Assembly: GCF_016860525.1 (NCBI RefSeq)
Contig: NZ_BNEA01000015.1
Location: 4,856,001 to 4,920,000, forward strand
Length of the DNA stretch: 64,000 bases
DNA from: Streptomyces rubradiris
Lineage (GTDB): Bacteria > Actinomycetota > Actinomycetes > Streptomycetales > Streptomycetaceae
Reading direction: 5' to 3'
Both the position numbers and the translations under genes were made by a program. Below, one piece after another: positions 11,377 to 19,706 of this stretch (position 1 is the first letter of the stretch; each line of letters starts with the position of its first letter). Under the pieces are notes generated by a model that did not search any database, was not told where the DNA came from, and saw only the letters and a program-made list of their open reading frames with translations.

Positions 11377-11391
11377 CTGATATGCCGTCAG
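11377..11391. promoter_or_regulatory. CTGA-N7-TCAG inverted repeat
   Basis: CTGA-TATGCCG-TCAG lies 22 bases before the first gene of the surface-protein cluster, in an otherwise degenerate region. Its position suggests an operator or promoter element. A TTGACG lies at 11364-11369, but no good -10 follows at normal spacing. Confidence 0.3.
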
Positions 11392-11413
11392 GAACGGATG
11401 GGGTGGACCGACC

Positions 11414-12151
11414 GTGCCGTACCCGAAACGAACCGCCGCGCTCGTGTCCGCCGCGGCCCTGGCCGGCGCGGCGGCACTGGTGGCCGCGCCGGCGGCCCAC
11501 GCCGAGGTGACCGACGTCAACTACCGCTGCCAGACGCCGATCGGCGTCAAGAGCGCGGTGTCGCCCATCGACATCAAGGGCGTCCCGAGCGGCTCCGGCT
11601 ACAAGATCACGATGTCCTGGCAGAAGGGCGTCTCCTCCAGCCCCATCGAACTGGGCAAGGGGGCGATGAACCCGAGCGCCACCATCGAACTGGGCGGCGC
11701 CGACAGCGGCACGTTCACCGTCACCGGGCCCGCCAACACCGCCGCGATCCCCGCCAACACCCCCATCAAGATCAGCGACTTGAGCGGCACCTACACACCC
11801 GGGAAGAGCGGCGCGGTCACCTTCACGCCCGGCACGCTCACCATCAAGGCCCTCGGTACGACGACCACTTGCACGCCGACGAACAGCCCCGGACCGGCCC
11901 TGACCCTGACCGTGACGGCGCCCGGCGGCTCCCCGACCGGCGGCTCGGCCACGACGGGCGGCTCGGGTTCGACCGGTGGCGGCTCGGGCACGGCCGGTGG
12001 TTCCGGGAGCGCGTCCGGAGGCGGGCAGCTGCCGCAGACCGGTCCGCAGGACTCCGCGGTCGCCCTCGGCACGCTCGGCGGCACGGTGCTCCTCGCCGGA
12101 GCCGCGGGCGCCCTGTGGCTGTCCCGGCGCGGCCGTACCGCCCGCGGCTGA
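11414..12151 (+). CDS. Secreted surface protein with LPQTG sortase tail
   Basis: A 245-residue predicted exported protein. Residues 1-30 form a signal peptide with cleavage after AHA30. A single beta-rich domain (about 35-155) starts with YRCQTPIG and ends with GTTTTCTP, so two cysteines bracket it. A Gly/Ser/Thr linker follows, then LPQTG at 206-210, a hydrophobic segment and SRRGRTARG, the classic sortase anchor layout. The domain is clearly paralogous to the C-terminal domain of the protein at 14308. GTG 11414 was chosen because the signal peptide begins there; the ribosome site (GGGGTGG) is weak. The domain family is not one I recognise. Confidence 0.82.
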   Translation: MPYPKRTAALVSAAALAGAAALVAAPAAHAEVTDVNYRCQTPIGVKSAVSPIDIKGVPSGSGYKITMSWQKGVSSSPIELGKGAMNPSATIELGGADSGTFTVTGPANTAAIPANTPIKISDLSGTYTPGKSGAVTFTPGTLTIKALGTTTTCTPTNSPGPALTLTVTAPGGSPTGGSATTGGSGSTGGGSGTAGGSGSASGGGQLPQTGPQDSAVALGTLGGTVLLAGAAGALWLSRRGRTARG

Positions 12152-12290
12152 CGGACCACGCCCACGGCCGGACCACTCCCGAGGTCGACAAGGCCCGGCC
12201 GTTCCCCGTCGGACCCGGCCGCACCGCACACCGCCGCCGTCCCGGTGCCGTCTCCCGCCGACCCTTCGGCCACCACCGCTGGAGCCGCCC

Positions 12291-13184
12291 ATGCCGACCG
12301 CCGCACCCGCCCTCGCCCCACCACCGCGCCGCGCGCCGCGCCCTCCCCGCCCCCTCGTACGTCCTGCTCGCCTGGCGTTCCCGGCCGTCCTCGCCGTCGT
12401 CCTGACGCTCACCCCGCTGACCGGTGCCCCGTCGGCCGTCGCGCGGTCCGGTGGATGGTCGGTCGCCCCGCTGGGCGGCGGGCGGCCCGCGTTCTACGCG
12501 GAGGGCACTCCCGGGGCGGTGCTGCGGGACACGGTGTCCGTGACCAACCCGGGCCGGACCCCGGTCGCGGTCCGGCTGCGCGGCACCGGCGTCCCGGCGG
12601 TGTTCAGCCGCGACGGTCTGCGGGTGCCCGCCCGCACCCGGGCGCAGGTGCCCTTCACCCTCACCGTGCCGCGCGACGCCGGGCCCGGCGACCGCACCGG
12701 CGCCATCGAGGCGCGGGACGCCCACGGCCGCGTGGCCGCCGTGCCCGTCCGGCTGCGCGTCGGCGGGCCCGCGCTGGCCGCGCTGACCGTCGAGCACCTC
12801 GCCGTACACGCCGACCGGATCACCTACGACCTGGTCAACCGCGGTACGACCGTCCTCGTACCGAGGCTCGCGGTGCGCGCCGACGGATTCTTCGGCCGGC
12901 GCGTCCTGGACCGTGCCCCGCGCGCCCTGCCGGTCCGGCTGCCCCCGGGCGCCCGGCGGACGCTCAGCGAGCCGTGGCCCGGCCGGCCGGTGCTGGACGA
13001 GGTACGGGTACGGCTGACGGTGACGGCGGCGGGCGGGGCGCGTGCCACGGCGGGCACCTCGGCCGCGTACGTGCCGTGGGGCGCGGTGGGCGGCGGCGCC
13101 GCGGCGGGGGCCGTATTTCTGGGGTGGCGGCGCGCGCGGAAGCCCCGGCGGGCCGGGGCCGGGCCGACGGGAGCGGTGTCGTGA
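12291..13184 (+). CDS. Membrane-anchored Ig-like (DUF916/NEW3-like) protein
   Basis: A 297-residue predicted exported protein with an N-terminal Pro/Arg-rich stretch and hydrophobic signal (LAFPAVLAVVLTLTPLTG). An immunoglobulin-like domain follows (FYAEGTPGAVLRDTVSVTNPGRTPVAVRLRGTG is its first part), resembling COG1470/DUF916 proteins that bind surface partners. A C-terminal membrane helix (GGGAAAGAVFLGW) ends in a basic RRARKPRR tail. ATG 12291 has GGAG 6 bases upstream. The stop overlaps the next gene's GTG. In Firmicutes, DUF916 proteins work with WxL and LPxTG partners, which fits this cluster, but the family link is an inference from pattern. Confidence 0.7.
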   Translation: MPTAAPALAPPPRRAPRPPRPLVRPARLAFPAVLAVVLTLTPLTGAPSAVARSGGWSVAPLGGGRPAFYAEGTPGAVLRDTVSVTNPGRTPVAVRLRGTGVPAVFSRDGLRVPARTRAQVPFTLTVPRDAGPGDRTGAIEARDAHGRVAAVPVRLRVGGPALAALTVEHLAVHADRITYDLVNRGTTVLVPRLAVRADGFFGRRVLDRAPRALPVRLPPGARRTLSEPWPGRPVLDEVRVRLTVTAAGGARATAGTSAAYVPWGAVGGGAAAGAVFLGWRRARKPRRAGAGPTGAVS

Positions 13185-14311
13185 GGCGCCTCGCGCCGCT
13201 GCCGCTGGCCGCCGCGCTGCTGCTGGCCCTCGCCGTCCCGCCCGGCCCGGCCCGGGCGGCGGACGGACCGTCCGTGCGGCTGTCGGCGGTCCGGGCCGGG
13301 GCGGGCGGCTCGGTCACCGTGAGCGGCACCGGCTGGCGGCCCCGGGCGCTGCTGATGGTGCTGGTGTGCGGGCGGGCCACCCCGGACCGGGGCGTGATCG
13401 GCGGCACCAACTCCTGCGCCAACGGCGACGGCCGGGCCGTGACCACGGACGCCGGCGGCGCGTTCGCCCGGCCGCTCCCGGTCGCCGAGCCGCCCGTGCC
13501 CTGCCCCTGCGTGGTGCACGTGGCCACCGTTACCGGCGCCCGCGCCGAGGCGGACGCCGTCCTGGAGGTCGCCGGGCACCCGGTGGCCCCGCTGCCCGCC
13601 GAGCGCTCCGCCGGCCGGCTGGCGGTGCTGTCCGACACCCGGCTGACCGGGTCGGGCGGGCTGCTGACCTGGTTCGGGGCGCCGCCGGGCCGCACTCTGG
13701 TGTTCACCGTCGGCAACACCGGCACCAGCCCGGTGGAGAACCCGGTGTTCCAGGTCGGCACCGCGCACGGCGTGTTCGCCCCCCAGTGGGACGAGCGGCG
13801 GTGGCGCGGCACCCTGGCGCCCGGGAAGAAGGCACGGATCGAGCTGCCCGTCGAGCTGTCGGCCGGGGCGCACGGCGAGTACACGGTGACCCTGCGGTAC
13901 GCCGGCCGGGTGCTGGCCGAGCAGCCCTGGGGCGTGCCCCGGCCCTGGGGCGTGACGCTGTTCTGGGTCCTGCTCTGCCTGGTCGTCCCGGCCGCGCTGT
14001 TCCGCGCCGGCATGGCGGTGGTCGACCGGCTCCGCCCGCCCGGACCCGGCGGGCGCCCGCACCGCACCGCCCCGCACTCCGGCCCGCGCCCGCGCGTACG
14101 CCTGCCACGCCTTCGTACCACCGGCGCCCGGGGCGCCCCGCACACCCCCGGCGACCCCCCGGTCCCCGCGCGCGACCCGGCCGCCGGGGCGGCGAGCCTG
14201 CCGTGGTTCACCCCGGACTCCGCCCCGCGCGGTCCGGCCGGCCGGTCCTCCGCACCGCACGACGACAGTCCGACGAGTCCTGCGACTCCCACCCCGAAGG
14301 GACCCACGTGA
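13181..14311 (+). CDS. Membrane-anchored neocarzinostatin-like protein
   Basis: A 376-residue protein: signal peptide (PLAAALLLALAV...ARAADG), then a first domain reading VTVSGTGWRPRALLMVLVCG, a Cys in TNSCANG and a CPC pair in PVPCPCVVHV. This spacing recalls the two-disulfide neocarzinostatin fold. A second Ig-like domain (VFTVGNTGTSPVENPVFQVG) precedes a membrane helix (VTLFWVLLCLVVPAALF) and a long basic, Pro-rich cytoplasmic tail. The GTG start overlaps the preceding stop and its stop overlaps the next GTG, so four products are made in step. The neocarzinostatin resemblance needs a profile search. Confidence 0.65.
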   Translation: MRRLAPLPLAAALLLALAVPPGPARAADGPSVRLSAVRAGAGGSVTVSGTGWRPRALLMVLVCGRATPDRGVIGGTNSCANGDGRAVTTDAGGAFARPLPVAEPPVPCPCVVHVATVTGARAEADAVLEVAGHPVAPLPAERSAGRLAVLSDTRLTGSGGLLTWFGAPPGRTLVFTVGNTGTSPVENPVFQVGTAHGVFAPQWDERRWRGTLAPGKKARIELPVELSAGAHGEYTVTLRYAGRVLAEQPWGVPRPWGVTLFWVLLCLVVPAALFRAGMAVVDRLRPPGPGGRPHRTAPHSGPRPRVRLPRLRTTGARGAPHTPGDPPVPARDPAAGAASLPWFTPDSAPRGPAGRSSAPHDDSPTSPATPTPKGPT

Positions 14312-15618
14312 GCATGCGAAGGACAGGCACAGCGGCCGGGAGCACGGCAGCCCTGCTGGTGCTCGGTGCGGCGGGCATCCTGCTGGGCCCGGCGGTGACG
14401 CCCGCGCGGGCGGCCGACGTGGCGTACGCCACCCGTTGCGTGCCGCCCGCGGGCATCGACCCCGTCGACGGCACCACCAAGGTCGGGATCACCGCACCGG
14501 CCACGGCCGAGGTGGGCGACACCGTGACCATCGGGTGGACGTTCGTCCAGGCCGCCTCCCGGAACCCGGACATCATCGACCTGCCCGCGAACTCGGTCCA
14601 GCCGTCGGGGGTGCTGAAGGCGGCCGGCGCGCAGACGGCCGACATCGCGATGCGGGGGCCCCGGGAGAACCCCGCGATCCCCAAGGGCGGCGCCATGGTG
14701 CTCTCCGCCATGAAGGGCACGCTGAAGCTGACCGCCGCGGGCGAGGTGACGCTGACCCCGGACGCGTACACCGTCAACGCGATGTCCACGGACACCGAGT
14801 GCGCGCCCAAGGAGACCGTGCCCAAAGCGGCGACGATCCGGGTGACGGCAGGCGGTGGCGGCACGTCCACCGCGACGCCCACCACCACGCCCAGTACGAC
14901 GCCGTCGGACACGGCGACCCCGACGCACACCGCCACCGCCACCCCCACGGCCACCGGCCGCACCGGCGGCACCGGGCAGTCCGGCTTCCCCGGCAAGGAG
15001 GTGCAGGTCCCGTACGCCTGCAAGACGCCGATCGGCGACAAGAGCGCGACCTCGCCGGTGCGGATCGACGCGCGGAAGGACGGCGGGAGCTACGCCCTCA
15101 CCGTGAAGTTCGGCAAGTCGGTGATGGACAGCCCGGCCGAGATCCCGAGGGGCTCGGTGAAGCCGTCCATGGAGGTGGTGCTGGGCGGCGCCGACAAGGG
15201 CACCGTGCACGTGGAGGGACCGGAGAACGCGGGACCGATCAAGGCAGGCGCCCCCATCGAGATCCCCGACCTCACCGGCACCTACAAGCCCGGCGCCAGC
15301 GGCTCCTCGACGCTCTCCCCGGGCGTGCTGACGGTCAAGGCGCTCGGTACGACCACGACGTGCACGCCGGTGAAGACGGCCGTCTCGCTCACCCTGGACA
15401 CCACGGAGCAGCCGGGCGGCGCGGCGGGCGGCACGTCGGCGGCGGGCGGGTCCTCGGGCACGGCCGCGACGGGCGGCGGCGCCGGCGGTGACGGCGGCCT
15501 CGCCGAGACCGGCGCGAGCGACCACGGCGCGCTGCGGGCCCTGGGCCTGGTGGCGGGCACGGCGGTCCTGCTGGGCGCCGCGGTGTTCACGCTGATGCCA
15601 CGGCGGAGGACCCGATAG
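14308..15618 (+). CDS. Secreted two-domain surface protein with LAETG tail
   Basis: A 436-residue exported protein. A signal peptide ends near PARAAD. Domain 1 (YATRCVPPAG...) and domain 2 (YACKTPIGDKSATSP...GTTTTCTP) are separated by a Thr/Pro/Ala-rich stretch that looks like a wall spacer. Domain 2 matches the domain of the protein at 11414, including the CKTPIG and VKALGTTTTCTP ends. The tail has LAETG at 398-402, a hydrophobic segment and RRRTR. LAxTG is the class E sortase motif of actinobacteria. Start GTG 14308 overlaps the previous stop; ATG 14314 is an equally possible start after GAAGGGA. Confidence 0.82.
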   Translation: MSMRRTGTAAGSTAALLVLGAAGILLGPAVTPARAADVAYATRCVPPAGIDPVDGTTKVGITAPATAEVGDTVTIGWTFVQAASRNPDIIDLPANSVQPSGVLKAAGAQTADIAMRGPRENPAIPKGGAMVLSAMKGTLKLTAAGEVTLTPDAYTVNAMSTDTECAPKETVPKAATIRVTAGGGGTSTATPTTTPSTTPSDTATPTHTATATPTATGRTGGTGQSGFPGKEVQVPYACKTPIGDKSATSPVRIDARKDGGSYALTVKFGKSVMDSPAEIPRGSVKPSMEVVLGGADKGTVHVEGPENAGPIKAGAPIEIPDLTGTYKPGASGSSTLSPGVLTVKALGTTTTCTPVKTAVSLTLDTTEQPGGAAGGTSAAGGSSGTAATGGGAGGDGGLAETGASDHGALRALGLVAGTAVLLGAAVFTLMPRRRTR

Positions 15619-15622
15619 CCGA

Positions 15623-15655
15623 AGGGCCGCCGCACCCACTGGGTGCGGCGGCCCT
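15623..15655. terminator. Bidirectional terminator, surface cluster/POT transporter
   Basis: A perfect 15-bp GC-rich stem (AGGGCCGCCGCACCC and its complement) with a 3-base loop lies between convergent genes, 5 bases after the surface-protein stop. Confidence 0.9.
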
Positions 15656-15684
15656 CCCGGCTCGGTCCCGACGGACCGGACGGA

Positions 15685-17190
15685 CTAGTTGATGTTGCCC
15701 ATCAGCTTCTTGACCTTGTTGCGGTACATCCACACCGCCACACCCGCGATCACGGCGAGCACGGCCTCCAGGGCGACGAAGCCCTTCTTGTCGAGGTTGA
15801 CGCCGCCGACGGCCGGGTTGGACAGCAGGGCGGTGACGGAGTCGCCCGCGGTCACCGCGAGGAACCAGACACCCATCATCTGGGAGGCGTACTTCTGCGG
15901 CGCCATCTTCGTGGTCACCGACAGACCCACCGGGGACAGCGTCAGCTCACCGACGGTCTGCACGAAGTAGATCGCGACCAGCCACAGCGCCGCGGCCTTG
16001 TGGCCGCCCTCGGCGATCGACAGCGGGGCGAGGAAGACGAAGAAGGACACACCGACCAGCACCAGACCGGAAGAGAACTTCACGATCGTGCTCGGCTCCT
16101 TGCCGCGCCGGTTCAGCCACAGCCACAGCCAGGCGAAGACCGGCGCCAGCGCCATGATCAGGACCGGGTTGACCGACTGGTACCAGGAGACCGGGAAGTC
16201 CCAGCCGAAGACCGAGTTCTCGGCGCCGTCCTTGGCGAACAGCGACAGGGTCGAGCCGCCCTGGTCGTAGATCATCCAGAAGACGGCGGCGGCCACGAAG
16301 AACCAGATGTACGCCGACACCTTCGAGCGCTCGCCCGCGTCCAGGTCCTTGTCCCGCATGATCCGGGCGATGACCAGGATCGGCACGATCAGGCCGATGA
16401 CGGTGAGCGGGATCAGCGCCCAGTTCAGGGTGAAGTGACCGGTGCCGCCGACGACGCCGTAGAACACCGCGGCGACGGCCAGCCAGATCAGGCCCTTGCG
16501 CAGCGTGGCGGCCTTCTGCTCGGCGGTCAGCGGGGTCGGGACCTCGCTGCTCTTCGGGTTCAGGTGACGGCCGCCCAGCAGGTACTGGACCAGCCCCAGC
16601 GCCATGCCGAGCGCGGCCAGCGCGAAGCCCAGGTGCCAGTTGACGTTCTCGCCGATGGTGCCGATGACCAGCGGGGCGACGAAGGCGCCGAGGTTGATGC
16701 CGATGTAGAAGAGCGTGAAGCCACCGTCCCGGCGCGGGTCCTCCGGGCCGTTGTAGAGGTGGCCGACCATCGTGGAGATGTTGGCCTTCAGCAGACCCGA
16801 ACCGATGGCGACGAACACCAGGCCGACGTAGAAGCTCGCGGCGAAGGGGACCGCCAGGCACAGGTGGCCCAGCATGATGACCGCGCCCGCGACGGCGACC
16901 GTCTTGCGCGGGCCGAGCAGGCGGTCGGCGAACCAGCCGCCGGGCAGGGCGAGCAGGTAGACGAGCGACAGGTACACCGCGTAGATCGCACTCGCCGTGC
17001 CACCGTTGAGGTGCAGGCCACCCGGGGCCACCAGGTACAGCGGGAGCAGGGCCCTCATGCCGTAGTAGGAGAAACGCTCCCACATCTCGGTCATGAAGAG
17101 AGTGGCCAGTCCGCGGGGGTGGCCGAAGAAGGTCTTCTCGGAACCGGGGGTGCCCGGTCGGACCGAGTCCTTCGTCAGGCTGGACGCCAT
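15685..17190 (-). CDS. POT/PTR-family proton-dependent oligopeptide transporter
   Basis: A 501-residue multi-pass inner-membrane protein that should import di/tripeptides with protons. After a hydrophilic N-terminus comes the family signature FMTEMWERFSYYGMRALLPLYL. Next are the GGWFADRLLGPRKTV loop, ANISTMVGHLY and FTLFYIGINLGAF, and later EMALAPVFAWLW- and TVGELTLSPVGLS-type helices, giving about 12-14 membrane segments. ATG 17190 was chosen over far-upstream starts because AAGGAA precedes it and the longer N-terminus is low-complexity. It is transcribed alone, away from the two-component pair. Confidence 0.93.
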   Translation of the reverse strand: MASSLTKDSVRPGTPGSEKTFFGHPRGLATLFMTEMWERFSYYGMRALLPLYLVAPGGLHLNGGTASAIYAVYLSLVYLLALPGGWFADRLLGPRKTVAVAGAVIMLGHLCLAVPFAASFYVGLVFVAIGSGLLKANISTMVGHLYNGPEDPRRDGGFTLFYIGINLGAFVAPLVIGTIGENVNWHLGFALAALGMALGLVQYLLGGRHLNPKSSEVPTPLTAEQKAATLRKGLIWLAVAAVFYGVVGGTGHFTLNWALIPLTVIGLIVPILVIARIMRDKDLDAGERSKVSAYIWFFVAAAVFWMIYDQGGSTLSLFAKDGAENSVFGWDFPVSWYQSVNPVLIMALAPVFAWLWLWLNRRGKEPSTIVKFSSGLVLVGVSFFVFLAPLSIAEGGHKAAALWLVAIYFVQTVGELTLSPVGLSVTTKMAPQKYASQMMGVWFLAVTAGDSVTALLSNPAVGGVNLDKKGFVALEAVLAVIAGVAVWMYRNKVKKLMGNIN

Positions 17191-17683
17191 GGTCGTTCCT
17201 TGCTGGTCGGGACGCGCGGCTGGAGCGTTGCGCGCCCGGTGGGGGTGCGGCCGGCACCGGCAGGTCGGCCGGCCACCCCCACGCCCAGGGGGAGTCCGCC
17301 CCCGGATCACGGAGGCGGCGGACGGCGACCACCGGGATCCACGCCCCACACGCGTCGCTGCGCCCGGAGCCCGGCCAGAGGTCATTCCTTTCAAGGCTGA
17401 TCGATCAGCCCGTACACAAAAGAGACCTTCAGCGTCGACTGCTCGCCAAAGGTCCCCGGTGCGTACTACAGGCGTTCAGGTCACCATACGGCAGGACAGT
17501 GCCGGATATGGAAGGACTTGAGACGCGGATCACAGGTGTCGCGGGAACCGCGCAACCGGTTTCGAAGGTCTCCACTACGATCGCATCCCCAGGTCAATGG
17601 TTCGTACCAGCCGGATGCGAAGGTAAGAGGCCGGGAAAGCGATCACGCCCCGGCACCGTACACGGGCGGACTACCATCACCCC
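17191..17683. promoter_or_regulatory. Divergent regulatory region with 16-base palindrome
   Basis: This 493-base region separates the POT gene and the response-regulator gene. It contains the perfect palindrome GGCTGATC-GATCAGCC at 17395-17410, about 205 bases upstream of the POT start. Its symmetry suggests a regulator site or transcript hairpin. The rest shows no gene. Confidence 0.45.
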
Positions 17684-18361
17684 ATGACCCGTGTACTGCT
17701 CGCCGAGGACGACGCGTCCATCTCGGAGCCGCTGGCCCGCGCCCTGCGCCGGGAAGGTTACGAGGTCGAGGTGCGCGAGGACGGACCCGCCGCGCTCGAC
17801 GCCGGACTGCAGGGCGGCGTCGACCTGGTCGTGCTGGACCTGGGGCTGCCCGGCATGGACGGCCTGGAGGTCGCCCGCCGGCTGCGGGCCGACGGCCACA
17901 CCGTGCCGATCCTCATCCTGACCGCGCGGGCCGACGAGGTGGACACCGTCGTCGGCCTCGACGCGGGCGCCGACGACTACGTCACCAAGCCCTTCCGGCT
18001 CGCCGAACTGCTCGCCCGGGTGCGGGCGCTGCTGCGCCGCGGGTCCGCCGAGCCGCAGCAGCCGCCGGCCACGCACGGGGTGCGCATCGACGTCGAGTCG
18101 CACCGCGCGTGGATGGGCGACGAGGAGCTCCAGCTGACCGCCAAGGAGTTCGACCTGCTGCGGGTGCTGGTGCGGGACGCCGGCCGCGTGGTCACCCGGG
18201 ACCAGCTGATGCGCGAGGTCTGGGACACCACCTGGTGGTCGTCGACCAAGACCCTCGACATGCACATCTCCTGGCTGCGCAAGAAGCTCGGCGACGACGC
18301 GGCGAACCCCCGGTACATCGCGACGGTGCGCGGCGTGGGCTTCCGCTTCGAGAAGAGCTGA
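17684..18361 (+). CDS. OmpR/PhoB-family response regulator
   Basis: A 225-residue two-component regulator. The receiver domain (1-115) has the acidic pair Asp9/Asp10, phosphoacceptor Asp52 in VVLDLGLPG, Thr80 in LILTA and Lys102 in VTKPFR. The winged-helix DNA-binding domain (about 128-225) ends RYIATVRGVGFRFEKS, typical of OmpR proteins. It lies 37 bases before the kinase gene on the same strand, so the two form an operon. The target genes are not evident from sequence. Confidence 0.95.
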   Translation: MTRVLLAEDDASISEPLARALRREGYEVEVREDGPAALDAGLQGGVDLVVLDLGLPGMDGLEVARRLRADGHTVPILILTARADEVDTVVGLDAGADDYVTKPFRLAELLARVRALLRRGSAEPQQPPATHGVRIDVESHRAWMGDEELQLTAKEFDLLRVLVRDAGRVVTRDQLMREVWDTTWWSSTKTLDMHISWLRKKLGDDAANPRYIATVRGVGFRFEKS

Positions 18362-18398
18362 GCCGGGCCGGGCCGGCGATCACCCCAGGTAACGGACC

Positions 18399-19673
18399 AT
18401 GCGTCGACGTCTCATCCAGTCCACCCTCGCCGTCGTGCTGGTGGTGATCGCCGTCTTCGGTGTCTCGCTCGTCGCCGTCGAGACCCGGACCATCAGCGAC
18501 AGCGCCCAGGAGCGGGTCGAGTCGGAGGCGGTGCGGCTGGCCAGCATCGTGGACAGCCGGCTGCTGGCCGCGGAGAACGTGAACGCGGACGTGCTGCGCA
18601 ACCCGGTCAGCAAGGACCAGTACGCGGTCATCCGCATGCCCGGCAAGGCGCCCATAGAGATCGGCGAGAAGCCCGAGGGCGACACCATCCAGTTCACGCA
18701 GCGCGGCGAGGAGGGCGAGACGGTCACCGTGCAGGAGCCCCGCTCCGCGGTGACCCGCGAGGTCGGCCGGACGCTGCTGATCATCGGGCTGGTCGCGCTG
18801 CTCGCGGTGGTCGCGGCCGTGCTGCTCGCCCTCAGGCAGGCGGGCCGGCTCGCCTCCCCGCTGACCGACCTCGCCGAGACCGCCGAACGCCTCGGCTCCG
18901 GCGACCCGCGCCCCCGGCACCGGCGGTACGGCGTGCCCGAGCTGGACCGGGTAGCCGATGTGCTGGACTCCTCCGCCGAGCGGATCGCGCGCATGCTGAC
19001 CGCCGAGCGGCGCCTCGCGGCCGACGCCTCGCACCAGCTCCGCACCCCGCTCACCGCCCTGTCCATGCGGCTGGAGGAGATCACCCTCACCGGCGACCTG
19101 GAGACGGTGAAGGAGGAGGCCACCATCGCGCTGACACAGGTGGAGCGGCTGACCGATGTGGTGGAGCGGCTGCTGACCAACTCGCGCGACCCGCGCACCG
19201 GCTCCGCGGTCGCCTTCGACCTGGACGAGGTCATCCAGCAGCAGCTCGCCGAGTGGCGGCCCGCCTACCGCAGCGCCGGCCGGGCCATCGTCAGCTCCGG
19301 CAAGCGGCACCTGACGGCGGTGGGCACGCCGGGCGCGGTCGCCCAGGTGCTGGCCGCGCTGATCGAGAACTCGCTGATGCACGGCGGCGGCACGGTGGCC
19401 CTGCGCACCCGGGTCACCGGCAACCAGGCCGTGATCGAGGTGACCGACGAGGGGCCGGGGGTGCCGGCCGACCTCGGTGCGCGGATCTTCGAGCGGACGA
19501 TCAGCGGGCGGAACTCCACAGGCATCGGCCTGGCCGTCGCGCGGGACCTCGCGGAGGCCGACGGCGGCCGGCTGGAGCTGCTCCAGGCGCAGCCCCCGGT
19601 CTTCGGCCTGTTCCTCTCCCGCACGCCCCCGCCGCCCAAGGCGGAGGAGGAGCACCGGTCGACGGTCCGCTGA
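18399..19673 (+). CDS. Sensor histidine kinase
   Basis: A 424-residue membrane kinase, partner of the preceding regulator. One helix (about 8-27) and a second (about 125-147) enclose an extracytoplasmic sensor region of about 95 residues with no known fold. A HAMP-like linker precedes the HisKA helix with ADASHQLRTPL (His212). The HATPase domain follows with an N box (ALIENSLMHG), a G1 box (EVTDEGPGVP) and a G2 box (NSTGIGLAVARDLA). ATG 18399 lacks a strong ribosome site. The signal sensed is unknown. Confidence 0.93.
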   Translation: MRRRLIQSTLAVVLVVIAVFGVSLVAVETRTISDSAQERVESEAVRLASIVDSRLLAAENVNADVLRNPVSKDQYAVIRMPGKAPIEIGEKPEGDTIQFTQRGEEGETVTVQEPRSAVTREVGRTLLIIGLVALLAVVAAVLLALRQAGRLASPLTDLAETAERLGSGDPRPRHRRYGVPELDRVADVLDSSAERIARMLTAERRLAADASHQLRTPLTALSMRLEEITLTGDLETVKEEATIALTQVERLTDVVERLLTNSRDPRTGSAVAFDLDEVIQQQLAEWRPAYRSAGRAIVSSGKRHLTAVGTPGAVAQVLAALIENSLMHGGGTVALRTRVTGNQAVIEVTDEGPGVPADLGARIFERTISGRNSTGIGLAVARDLAEADGGRLELLQAQPPVFGLFLSRTPPPPKAEEEHRSTVR

Positions 19674-19706
19674 CGGGAGCGCGGCGACCGCTACGGAACC
19701 GGCCCC

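Noticed and set aside
10908..11380. Several 65-136-residue frames in the repeat region
   Set aside because: Produced by the GC-rich repeats; no ribosome site or consistent homology.
12245..14311. A single long protein covering both anchored Ig-like genes
   Set aside because: The upstream part of that frame is the shadow of the gene at 12291; a clear GTG and signal peptide begin at 13181.
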